DNA of 64,000 nt from Eremomyces bilateralis CBS 781.70. Lineage: Eukaryota > Ascomycota > Dothideomycetes > Eremomycetales > Eremomycetaceae. A program made the position numbers and the translations under genes. Position 1 is the stretch's first letter. Every line of letters begins with the position of its first letter. Of this stretch, positions 47,901 through 57,906 are shown one piece after another. The notes beneath the pieces were generated by a model that made no database searches, was not told where the DNA came from, and worked only from the letters and a program-made list of their open reading frames with translations. The DNA lies in the NCBI RefSeq assembly GCF_010015585.1, contig NW_022985085.1, positions 192,384 through 256,383 of the forward strand, read 5' to 3'.

Positions 47901-50104
47901 GATCGCATCAACTCTATCAATTTCCGCAGATTCAACTCCCATCCTGCTATACGAACCCTTATCGCTCCGGAAACGCCAGCTCCCACCGCTCTCCACGCAA
48001 ACGCTATGCATAGAGGATGAAGTGAATGACGTTAACATGTGCTAATGACTCCGATCCTTTGTCTTTGCGAGCACCTGACCATGCAATCTGCCGGAAGCCA
48101 CAAGCTTGAACGTATTACACAACAGCAAACGTGCAGACGGGGACTCGGGGAATGAAGGGCACCGGATCCCTGACTGGCTGCCGGAATCTTTGCCAACTGC
48201 AACCATGCACAGGGCGTCAGGTTTCACAAGAGCGAAGATGACCACCGACCATCGATGACTTGACGACATCGTGGCTAAGATGCGAAGCTTGCGAGAAACG
48301 AAGGTGGTCGAGCAAGCGAGGGCGCAAAGGCAGCTGCCTCAAGTAGACGTGAAGTCTCAATTGCCGTCGAGGATAATGAACCTTACGATTGAGAAGTGCT
48401 TGTTATGCTGCCTGCACTGTACATCCGTGCTGGACGCCGAGTTGGCCGTCTGAAACTCCTAATATCCATAACTGCGAGCATCTGGTCGTTTCGACGTCTC
48501 TATATCAAGAACTTGGGCACACATGGAATGCGTCCTCATCCACGTACTGCGCCCAATGTCAGGTAGGTTCCACGGTCACTAGAGGCGTATATCGTAGACA
48601 GTAAGGCCTTGGAGATCCAATTGGCATTCCTAACGAACGAAATCTTTGACTACCGTCGTGTACGACACTCCGTTCGAGGTCTGGACCGTGGAGATGGTGT
48701 ATTTGGGTCCTGGGATGTCCACAAGGCGCCCATTCCGCATCTCGATGATCGCGTGTCGAGCACGTTATGTTAGATCTGCAGGAGAAGTACCTGAAACTAC
48801 TGGGTTGGAACCACAGCGCGTTCATACAGCTTCGAGATAAGGGCAGTATATAGCGAACGAGTCTATTCAGAACACACATGAGACCTGAACTGGATGGTAT
48901 TTCAACCCTCGAAGCCAAATGTCATACCTATCGGCCTTTAAATCCGCTTCCGTCTCCTTCAACCAATGACCGCCACAATATGGTTCATACAACCAAACTT
49001 TCATCATGAAGAGAGGCTGAAGAACCAACCAAACCAAGATAGGATGAGCCTTCCATAAAATGGCTCATTGACGCTACGATTCCACACTTCCCAATGCGTA
49101 AACCGTGGTCGACTAGCCGCTCATCCGTGGGCATTCGACGCACGTGAAGCATGAACCGCTGGCTCATCATTGAGGCTGATGATCCACGTTCTGTCGTGTG
49201 ATGTTGCTGCGTTGGTTCGAGATGCGGGACCCAAGGAACACGGACGTGTCGAGGAGATGCTCCGAGGAGTGGGTGTGAACGCACTGCACATCAAGCCCTC
49301 ATGACTCCATCTAGGTCTGCCCTTGGCGTTCTGTTCCTATCGCAAACGGACGAGGGAGGGTACTATGGAACACGATCGTAAAGATCTTAATCACGGATTC
49401 GAGATGAGTATCCCAGGTTGAGGATTCGAGATGTCGTGCTGCTCACCCATTAAACGCCGTCTGCTTGGCCGTGTCCTACGAGCACTTCACGTCAGCGACA
49501 TTACCACAGCACATCACTAGGCGGTATCATTTCATGCTCGTAAATTTTCAGTTAACTGGTGCTATGCGCGCATGACCATCCGTGACCATCCGTGACCATA
49601 TACCATCGAAATCCGTTGAATAAAACCCCAGCCGAACCGAAGCAAAGAAATAGCGATAAGAATGTTGCCCTCCGTTTTCCGATTTTTGAGAGTAAGATTG
49701 CAAGTGACAACACAGTAGGAAACGCCCGTGAGAATACCCGTTGATACGCCGTCTGCCCCCGCGCTATGCATGATTTTTGGTATGATATCTCGTTCATGAA
49801 TGGCACGTGGCGAGGTGGCCCGCCGTGGAAAGAGGATGGAATACCCTTGTTCTGCAGACCGTGGAAGCAGGCATCCCATCGAAGAGAAGATAAAAATATG
49901 ATGATGAGTGGAGAGAGGAGGGGTATCATTGTCCATGTTTTGAGAGTGGGGGAAGGAAATAAGGAAATTAAAGGCAACATATGCCGGGTATCGAGGCATG
50001 ATGCTAATAGCAAAGTCGTGAAATGTTCGCGGTCAACCACGCCCGTAAGTCGCCTCCCTGTGACTCCGAGGAACATCCTGCAGGGTACTGAATCTGACCA
50101 CCGA
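41945..50104. promoter_or_regulatory. 8.2-kb region upstream of PMA1 without a recognisable gene
   Basis: Lies between the PMA1 start and the stop of the PFK2/FBPase2 gene, both on the minus strand. The first 300 bp on the PMA1 side are pyrimidine-rich on the minus strand, fitting a leader. Elsewhere there are only short frames; the longest (about 225 codons near 44901-45575, without ATG at its outer end) shows no domain. A (GACGAG)3 stretch lies near 45533-45551 and GAGCTC-type repeats near 46142. I found no tRNA, snRNA or transposon pattern by eye. It may hold a long PMA1 promoter/leader, non-coding RNAs or decayed genes. Confidence 0.5.
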
Positions 50105-52453
50105 TCAGTGGATTGCACCTGACTTCTTCATCTCATAATCCGGCAGGAACTCGAAGGATTCATCACTCTCCTTATATCGGTACGCATGGAACTCCACTCC
50201 ATATGGCTTCGGTTCGAGACAGTACACCATCCCCAGGGGACACTCGAGATCGGCCACCGAGTCCCTCCTCAAGCCGAGGAAGTAAGCGAGTAGCACCCTC
50301 GCGACACTCCGGTGCGTGATCAGGAGACAATGATCCTCCATCCGCTCCAACTCCACGATCACGGGACGGAGGCGATTGATGACGTCGAGATAGCCCTCAC
50401 CACCGGGTCCCGGATACCGATACGCCAGCTTGTCCGCCTGTCGCACGTCGTATTCCTCGGGATACAGACGACGGATCTCCTCGTACGTCATCCCTTCCAT
50501 GATTCCGGCGTTCAGCTCGTCGAGCATGCGGAACTGCTTCACGTCCCACTTCTCATCGTCGTCGAAGACGACCCCGGTCTCGATGCTGCGTTTCAGCATC
50601 GAGGTCCAGACGCAGAAGTTGTTCTCGGCCGGCACGCCGTTCGCACCGGCCATGTCGTCGGGGGCGTAATACGGGTTGGGGGGTGTATGGTCGCCTGGAT
50701 GCGGAGGGAAGTGCGTGTTGAGCGCCTTGTCGCGCTGCTTGACTTCCCAAAGACTGCGCTCCTTTTCAATGAAGTGGGCCAGTGCGCGAGCGTACTTGGC
50801 GCCCTTGGGTGAAAGCGAAGAATTTCCGCCGATTTTGCCGGCAACGTTGTCCTGCGATTCGCCGTGTCGGGTGATCCATATGCAGCGCGGGGATAGGTTG
50901 AAATTGAGGAGGTAGTACACCGCTTGAGTGGAGAGGAACCCATTCACTTGATGCGTGATGACCTTGCGGCCCACGTCCACCATCTTGACATATGGCATAT
51001 TATTAACTTCTTCGTAGTGGCCTAACGGCACGTAGTTTCGTTCGTAAATGGCAACGCGTTGTCTGAAGTCCTCTAGGGCCGTCATCGGATCCTTATCGCG
51101 GTAGTCGGGCCCCGAAAGTTTCAGGCGCATATTGGACTCGAGCAGGGCTTGGTCTTCGCAGATCGACTCGACGTACAACACGTTCAACTGCAGGCCGGCG
51201 CGCTCGCGGATTTTCTCCATGACGAGCTTTCGTCGTACCAATGTACTATTGGTAGCATCGAAAATCCCGACGCTACCGCCCTGGTTGAGGATGTACTCCA
51301 GAAGCTCATCGAGTGTGTCCATCGCTGCTTGCTCGCGGATCTGCGAGGCTTTCTTGTTTCGAGGGTCGAAGAATCCGGCCGACTGAGACACCAACGCTTC
51401 CGGGTCCTCGGCATTCGTTTCCTTGTCCGGCTGCTCGTCGATGGATGAGGAAGGAAGGCTCAGTCGGGGGATCATGCTTTGCAATGCCAGGGGGGAAGCC
51501 TGCTTTACGCCATTCATGTTGGAGAGTTGCTCTGCAGCCGATTTGACAACGTCCTCGCTCGGGGATAGCTCCGGTTTCACGATTGATGACCCATTTGCAG
51601 TGTCCAAGTTCAACGGCGTGCCATGGTCGATGGTTGACTGTTTCCGCGAATGCGAGCCATGAGCGGCCAGCCGTCGTCGTTCACCGACGTTGAAAATTCG
51701 TGTGTCATGCTGCAACCAGTTGAGGTATCTCGCTAATTTCTTGGTGATGTAACTTTTCCCTCGCGCGGGCAACCCCACCATGACGATGACCAGCTTCGAG
51801 CCGACATCTCGCTGGGCGATCCGGCCATCGGGCGATACTTTGGACTTGGTCAGCCCAGGAATGTCGAGTGTCGTCGGTCGCACTCGAGGCGTCGAAGAAC
51901 CGGAGTTTTGACGTATGACCGGAATTCGCGGACTGCCGGGAGCGGACGGGAGCGGCGTATCAGTGAGAGCCGCCCCGGGGTGGTCGAGGGAATGCAGTCG
52001 TGTGGTCGAGGCGGGAGTGGGTCGGAGGTCGCCTTGGACGAGGGAAGGAGCATTTAGACCCCCATCTTGATGATGATTTGGATGATTTAGGTTCGATGTC
52101 GAACCCTGGCCGTCTCGGGTGGCGAGGGATTGTGATTCCTCGCCAGGACTTGAAATTGTTGGTATCGGTGAGGTTGATTGAATTCGCTCGGGATCGTCGG
52201 GTGTGTCTGACGGTTTCCGAACCGTCAGAGCAGGAGTCGAAGGACCAGCGACAGCCGTGACGGCGGTTGAGTCACCGGGGGATTCGTTCTGAGGTTGTAG
52301 GTTCGCTCCGTTAATAGGTGGACCAGGAATGCGACTCATCAGGAGAGATTTCGCATAGGCAGAAAGTTGAGATTGTCGAGAAGCGCAACGGCGGCGGTCG
52401 AGAGATGGGTATGCCAGGTCTTGGTGTGGGATGGGGTTGATGGAGTGAGGCAT
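50105..52453 (-). CDS. Bifunctional 6-phosphofructo-2-kinase/fructose-2,6-bisphosphatase
   Basis: Makes and breaks fructose-2,6-bisphosphate, the main allosteric switch between glycolysis and gluconeogenesis. Single exon, 782 aa; an alternative ATG at 52339 (MSRIPGPP) would remove 38 residues. A disordered N-terminus of about 215 residues precedes the kinase P-loop GLPARGKSY (near 227). A Ser-rich insert of about 90 residues splits FNVGERRR from FFDPRNKKAS. The kinase goes on through FDATNST and GPDYRDKDP. The bisphosphatase domain has the catalytic TRHGES (near 526) and LITHRSV with the second His; GIMEGMTYEEI carries the acid Glu. Both active sites look intact, so it should be bifunctional. 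An RKQS sequence in the insert matches a protein kinase A site. Confidence 0.93.
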   Translation of the reverse strand: MPHSINPIPHQDLAYPSLDRRRCASRQSQLSAYAKSLLMSRIPGPPINGANLQPQNESPGDSTAVTAVAGPSTPALTVRKPSDTPDDPERIQSTSPIPTISSPGEESQSLATRDGQGSTSNLNHPNHHQDGGLNAPSLVQGDLRPTPASTTRLHSLDHPGAALTDTPLPSAPGSPRIPVIRQNSGSSTPRVRPTTLDIPGLTKSKVSPDGRIAQRDVGSKLVIVMVGLPARGKSYITKKLARYLNWLQHDTRIFNVGERRRLAAHGSHSRKQSTIDHGTPLNLDTANGSSIVKPELSPSEDVVKSAAEQLSNMNGVKQASPLALQSMIPRLSLPSSSIDEQPDKETNAEDPEALVSQSAGFFDPRNKKASQIREQAAMDTLDELLEYILNQGGSVGIFDATNSTLVRRKLVMEKIRERAGLQLNVLYVESICEDQALLESNMRLKLSGPDYRDKDPMTALEDFRQRVAIYERNYVPLGHYEEVNNMPYVKMVDVGRKVITHQVNGFLSTQAVYYLLNFNLSPRCIWITRHGESQDNVAGKIGGNSSLSPKGAKYARALAHFIEKERSLWEVKQRDKALNTHFPPHPGDHTPPNPYYAPDDMAGANGVPAENNFCVWTSMLKRSIETGVVFDDDEKWDVKQFRMLDELNAGIMEGMTYEEIRRLYPEEYDVRQADKLAYRYPGPGGEGYLDVINRLRPVIVELERMEDHCLLITHRSVARVLLAYFLGLRRDSVADLECPLGMVYCLEPKPYGVEFHAYRYKESDESFEFLPDYEMKKSGAIH

Positions 52454-54578
52454 AGCAGTGCAAATGGGGAGGTCTCGCGTTGATATCGAGTGAATGCAGC
52501 CAAGTGTGACTGAGAGCGTGTGCAGGGGGAATTGGCTAGGATTGCCTGCTTGGACTGCTGGGATGTCCGCTCGCGTCAGAGGAGGCGATTCGTGTAGGCG
52601 AGCCGTGGCGTGGCGTCACTATCAGGCGTGGGACCTTGCGACTAAATTCTTCGCTCTTCACAAAAGACTCGGATCCTGATGGCTGCTGGCCTATAGCGTG
52701 GGTAATTATTAATCTTTCGTGACTCTATCGCTCTTGTTGGAATCTGAAGGGTTTTGTTAATGATCGGGAAATTTCCAAGCTTCAATAAACAAGAGAAAGA
52801 GTTAAGAGTGTTGGTGACGGTGAGGGTTGTCTTTTCGTTTTTTCTCTGGTGTTGCTTGTTGACTCGGCCTTGCGCGCAACGCCGGTTCCTGAGAATCAAT
52901 ACGGCAATCCAGAGCGGTGGGGAGGATATCTGGATAGGTAGGTATTCAATATTTCGAGATTAGAGTCCTCTTGTGGATGTCTGATGGACGATTCGGAGAT
53001 TTGAGGTCCGGTCGCAAGGGTTGATTCAACTGCTGTAGTGATCGGCCAAAGGGTGTCTCAGCTTTTTCTTGAAGGGAATAATATGTATGGTTATGTGGTG
53101 GCTGAGGATGGGGATAAGGTGCTGTTTGGGGATTATTTAACGGTGATTTAAGTGAAGAGATATCGGACAGAATTTAATCATCAGAAAAATCTCCCCCAGG
53201 GAACCAGTGGAGGCGTGGGTGATGGAGGCATTAGGTATGCGTGGGATCTCGCACTCTCTCCCATGGAAGAAGCATCCAACAGTTCCAACCACCACTTCAA
53301 ACTTCAATTTTGGCCCGTGGTCCCATGTAGAGTCACCACCACCCGTCCCACTATTGCCCGCTTTTCAGGTGAGAAATGAAGAAGCTCTGTCATGCCTATT
53401 ATCAACCAATATTTAGACTTTTGGAGTCGGCTTGCGAATCTGTCTCCTGGCATCGGCAATCGGGGATTTAGAAGCTTACATCCGGATGGCGATGAATCCT
53501 GAAAGTCTGAAACCCCGTGAAGGACGCTAGCAGGATCCATTGGCGCCTTGTTCATGCGAATGGAAGGAGACACCATAAATGAGTGCATCAAACTTCACAC
53601 CCCGTCAAAATATAGGATATCGGCTTCATTTAGCCCTGATAAGGCAGACGTAGCTGCGCCTTGAGTGACCTTTCAGCAGTTCCAAATGCCATGAAAGCGG
53701 CGAGCGGCATATATCTGTTATCACTGTTGCAAGGCCCCGCGGTTTCCGTCTAATATCAAACATCTCCATGGCCAACCACTGTCCCACGAGGCCACGACGG
53801 ATATGTCAGATTGTATGGGAGGAGGGGGGTAACTTAGCTTGCGTGCAGTGTGCCAATTGCCAAAAGATATGCCAGCCAATTGCGTGTGCAGAGCTGTCTC
53901 TCCGGCTTGGACCCGCCGACCTGGTGTGCATGTTCATGAGATGCCAAAGCCTTGCAATCCAGCTTCCATCTGAATGGTGAACACTGCCACTCATACAAAG
54001 CGTTTAGAGAATCCATGATTGCAGCTGACTCACACGAATCCCACTAAATAACACAATAGTCGCTGCGCTGCCCAAAATTTCAAAATTTGCCAATAATGGA
54101 GGATTCCATCAATCGAATTCGATACCGGTCCTAGGAAATAACGCTCGGTGGATATTTGCTGTCGGGAACAAGATAGCGCCATATCTTTCCATTTGTTGTC
54201 TTCTCCATTTTGAAGCACTGGCACCGTAAAGTATCCCTCCGCCAAAAACTTGCCGTGCAGTGGTTGCCGTTGGTAGCTAAATCGATTCGCTGCCTTCACT
54301 CGTGTCCGGGGTTCGTTAGTCGTGTACGGCCGGAAAGGATCGTCCTGTAACTGTGTGATATTTTCATCGGGAGATATCGCGGCTGGTCTCTCTGTGACCC
54401 TCTGAAGTCTGGTATAGCCTTTTGAAGTCTGCGAAGAGAGGCATAACGCAACTCGTAGACAAGCACGACCGATACCCCGTGATTGGCATACCCCGTGATT
54501 ATGGTCGAGTATCGCTCCCATCGGCATGGGAACCAAGGGTAGACCAAAGGTAGCGACTAGTATCCGCCCTCTCATCCT
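52454..54578. other. 2.1-kb gap upstream of the PFK2/FBPase2 gene
   Basis: Contains the promoter and leader of the minus-strand PFK2/FBPase2 gene and the 3' end of the DUF202 gene. A 181-codon minus-strand frame at 54030-54575 begins four bases after the DUF202 stop codon but shows no domain. A 70-codon + frame at 53768 has a cysteine-rich patch (CVQCANCQKICQPIAC) of uncertain meaning. Confidence 0.45.
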
Positions 54579-55108
54579 TCATGAGCGTAGGTTGATAGTC
54601 AAAACCAGTAGCCCAACATAGGCCGCCAAGCTCAGCGCTGTCAACACCGTCACCACATTCCCACTCGTCCTAAACTTCTGTCCCCCCGTCATCCCCGGCA
54701 CCTCCTCCTCCCCAATAAACCCCATCTGCCCCCCCGGCCTACTCCCCCCGGGTATCCCCGTCTCCCAGAAGATCTGCCGGTTACCCTTGCGCCGCCGTAG
54801 CCAGCTCACCAGCATGATGCCAGAGCCGTACACGGCGAACAGCGCGCCAATGCTATAGAACTCGCCGGTGAAGATCTTCAGCACGATGAGCGCGAAGGAG
54901 AATTGGCCGAGCGCCGTGCGAACGTAGGCGCCTTCGAAGGTGCGTTGGGCGGCGCGGATCTCGACGAGCTCGGCGGGGGTGAGGACGACGGAGTTGGCGC
55001 GGTGCTGGCGGAGGCGGTAGCGGCGGGAGGGGCGGCGGCCCTGGGGAAGAGGTTAGCATCTGGTGGTGTCTGTGTCGCGTGGTAGGAGCTGGATGATACC
55101 TCGAACAT
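54579..55108 (-). CDS. Small DUF202 membrane protein
   Basis: Exons 55108-55100 and 55040-54579 give 156 aa if the ATG at 55108 is used (MFE, then GRRPSRRYRLRQHRANS). The core AAQRTFEGAYVRTALGQFSF followed by ALIVLKIF is the DUF202 signature (basic ERTF..W.RTAL-like block leading into the first helix). Two more hydrophobic segments follow: SIGALFAVYGSGIMLVSWL and a C-terminal VVTVLTALSLAAYVGLLVL, with a Gly-rich loop between. Function of DUF202 proteins is poorly known; some fungal relatives sit in the vacuolar or plasma membrane. The start is uncertain: an acceptor-like CTAG lies just upstream of CTCAAGGGCGTCC, so another short 5' exon may exist. Confidence 0.72.
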
Positions 55109-55258
55109 GGTGGAGCGGACGCCCTTGAGCTAGTGTTCGAGTAGATTAGGTTAGAGATCCAGGGAGAGCACTCGGATCGAGGCCTCGAAGCCTGGTGAGC
55201 CACTCGATAGGGCCGAAGACAACTCCAGTTTACGAATCTCCAGGAATAAGAAGGACAA

Positions 55259-55880
55259 TTGAGGTTAAAGGAAGCTTTTGTGCTAGTGAAGAAGGGTGCC
55301 GGCTGCGATATTGGTTCGGATGATGAAGCGATCCCCTCAGAGCCAAGCCGAAATTCCCCGACCCGTCAACGTTGGTTGTACGTCAATTCAATGGATTCGG
55401 AAGGGTCTACGGAGTACTTTGTTGATCATGTCCTGGTCAATCATGTATGGTTACTTGATGCCATGGAATCTATGATATTTGATTTTATAGTTCTTGTCAA
55501 TAACGCGAGGGCGACTCTGGGTCAACTCGATGAGGCCAAAGGAGGGTTGTATGATCACATCTGACGTGCTTGAATACATAACAGCAGTGGCACTGACAGC
55601 GTGCCTCTTGTGACCCTATGAATAGCTCCCCCTTGGTGCAAGCAGATAGGGATTAAGCTGCCGCCCTGGCTGTATCTAGCGGCATGTAGGATATGGTACT
55701 CACTACATTATCTCCAAACTCCAAGTTAAAGTCGCCGGATGAGGCTTAGTTCTCCTCGAACCGCATTATCTGTTTCTCCTCCAACATCAACGGTAACAAA
55801 GGATGTACTCCAGTTCATTGGTATGAATTTGAAAGGTTCCTTTTGCACTTTGCAGATTAAATTAATCCCATACACTGCCA
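55259..55880 (+). pseudogene. Probable relic of a short-chain dehydrogenase/reductase
   Basis: No intact gene, but three short-chain dehydrogenase landmarks occur in order on the + strand. KKGAGCDIGSDDEAI (near 55292) resembles the GxxxGxG cofactor loop. DFIVLVNNARATLGQLDEA (near 55485) resembles the LVNNAG block, about 69 codons later, the family's usual spacing. Further on, IGMNLKGSFCTLQ (near 55822) resembles the conserved NLKG helix. The frame is interrupted between the second and third landmarks, there is no ATG start, and the YxxxK active site is not seen. It looks like a decayed host gene; chance similarity cannot be excluded by eye. Confidence 0.35.
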
Positions 55881-56165
55881 ATATGTGTGTAGAGACGGAA
55901 TCGCATGTGTTGATGATAGAGACTGGTGTCGATACTAGACGTTCAAGGATCAAGCGGTTCGCTCCCCCGCGTCTCCCTTGGCGATTGAATATTTGGACCC
56001 CCTACAGTTCATCCTTCCTTCCCAGTATCATCACTATTCTAGATCGGTACATGTTAAAAGGTCTTTCATAACCTAGAACTTGATAAATAAGCGTATCCTT
56101 GCTTCGTGAGCCTGTATCCTCCATAGTTTGATAGACGTGTCGGTCTTCCAACCGTGTCAGTACCG

Positions 56166-56259
56166 GTAAGTAATCAATGCTCGCTGCTCCGTGTCAGGAC
56201 CAACCGACCAACATGAAGGCAGTCGGATTGATTGATGCTAACTAATGCTTCAAGTCTAG
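56166..56259 (+). other. Probable 5'-leader intron of the RNase H1 gene
   Basis: A GTAAGT donor at 56166, a GCTAAC branch-like sequence at about 56237 and a TCTAG acceptor ending at 56259 define a 94-nt intron. Removing it also removes every ATG upstream of 56550 that I can see in this stretch. Confidence 0.5.
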
Positions 56260-56276
56260 GACCTCTTATCTAAGCC

Positions 56277-56549
56277 GTGGCTGCCCAATTCAGCCGATTT
56301 GGTACCACCTCGATTGTACCAGTGCTTTCGCGCCTAGTATTTCCACTTTACATCCGACGAAGTCTCCCATCCTCGCCTCCGACCCTCCACTCATCGAGCA
56401 CTATTCCATACCGCCTGTCAAAACGCCCTCCCGCTACTGTCACAAGCAACTGGCCCCGACGGTTTTCTCTACGACCAAACCGCATAACTCGGAAGCTCGA
56501 GGCCGTCGCTGCGACCCTTCGGCGGCGTGTCAAGCCCAAAGACTGGACC
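56277..56549 (+). other. Open, AUG-free 91-codon extension upstream of RNase H1
   Basis: In frame with RNase H1 and closed on its left by TAA at 56271. It is Arg/Ser/Pro-rich (YIRRSLPSS, NWPRRFSLRPNRITRK) with acidic residues only near its end, like a mitochondrial presequence. The first codon is GTG in the context GCCGTGG. Whether it is translated is unknown. Confidence 0.4.
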
Positions 56550-57906
56550 ATGTCTTCCGCGGGTGCCGGCAACGGAAAGTCGGAATCCGTATATACGACC
56601 AGCTCTGGCGGGACGAAAAGGAAGAGGAATGATGGCCCCAAGTTCTATGCGGTGAGGACGGGATTCAATCCGGGGATCTATCATACGTATAAAGATTGTC
56701 TGGAGCAGGTGCGAGGGTTTAAGGCGCCGAACTGTAAGTTGGACAAACAAATCCTACTACTTTTATCACGTGCTTTCGATCTGCTTCTTATGGTCTGCAA
56801 ACACTAGCATTATGTAGACCCATTCTGATCCATTGCCATAGTCAAATCCTTTCCAACCTTAAAGGAAGCGGAAGGTTTCATGAAGGGCCTCACTGTCGGC
56901 ACGCCTTCAAAGTTCTATGGGGTCCAGAATGGACGTGTACCCGGCGTGTACACCGATTGGCCAACTGTCCAGGCCCAGATCACAGGGTGGACGAAACCGA
57001 AGCAAAAAGTCTTTGCGACCCGCGCCGAGGCCGAAGCATTCGTACGGGCCGGCACATCGGTATCGCAGGGCGAGTCTGTGAAGAACGTATCTATTCCGGG
57101 GGGGTCAACGACGCCCAACCCAAACACTCCAACGAATGCGCCGCCGTTCAAGAAATCGAAGAAGACGAATGGGACGACGGGAACGAGTGAGGCAGTGCCA
57201 GAACCAGGTACGGGACTGCTCCCCCCCGGGGCCGACGATCGATTCGATAACCGAATCTTTCTGAATCCACGGACGGGAAAGATCGAATACAAAACGGCTG
57301 AGGAGGCTAATGCCACGAAACTAGTGCCGACAAAGGACTTCAAGGGAACCCTTCGTATCTTCACGGATGGTAGTTCGCTAGGGAATGGTGCCTTGGGTGC
57401 GGTTGCTGGGGTCGGGGTGTATTTCGGACCACAGGATCCTCGGTGAGTGGATGGTTCCCTGGTGCGCGACCGTTTGCAATACTAATCAACGATTTCCATT
57501 CAGAAACTTATCAGAACCGCTCGCGGGGAGTCGGCAAACTAATCAACGAGCTGAGCTGACTGCCCTCCTCCGCGCCCTCGAGCTTGCACCGCTCGACATC
57601 AACGTGGAGGTGTACTCGGACTCCAACTATTCGATCAACTGCGTGACTGTCTGGCACGTCACCTGGCGGAAGAACGGCTGGGTGACGTCGAACAAGAAGC
57701 CAGTCGAGAACCGGGACCTCGTCGAGGAGGTCATCAACAAGATCGAGGCCCGCGACCGGAAGGGTGTGACGACCAAGTTCGTCTGGATCAAAGGTCATGC
57801 CAACTTCGAGGGAAATGTCCAGGCCGACCGAATGGCTGTGGATGCTGCGCGAAGGGCGAAGATGGGCGTCCCACGCGATGGGCAAGATGCATGGGGAGAG
57901 CCGTAG
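56550..57906 (+). CDS. RNH1: Ribonuclease H1 with two hybrid-binding domains
   Basis: Endonuclease that cleaves RNA in RNA-DNA hybrids. Exons 56550-56733, 56842-57442 and 57504-57906 give 395 aa. Two N-terminal hybrid-binding (viroplasmin-like) domains are visible: KFYAVRTGFNPGIYHTYKDC (the first, split by intron 1) and KFYGVQNGRVPGVYTDW. A linker follows with a basic KKSKKTNG. The catalytic domain carries all four acidic residues: FTDGSSLGNG, QRAELTALLRAL, VYSDSNYSIN and ADRMAVDAAR. KGHANFEGN is the His loop. Start is the first ATG, in good context (ACCATGT). Two hybrid-binding domains also occur in yeast Rnh1. Confidence 0.94.

Noticed and set aside
49552-50118. Minus-strand frame overlapping the stop of the PFK2/FBPase2 gene
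   Set aside because: No ATG at its outer end, no domain, and it lies in the expected 3' untranslated region.
53768-53980. Cysteine-rich 70-codon frame that resembles a zinc-cluster fragment
   Set aside because: Cys spacing does not fit the fungal Zn2Cys6 pattern, and nothing around it extends the similarity.
54030-54575. 181-codon minus-strand frame right after the DUF202 gene
   Set aside because: Has an ATG but no recognisable domain and sits where the DUF202 3' untranslated region should be.
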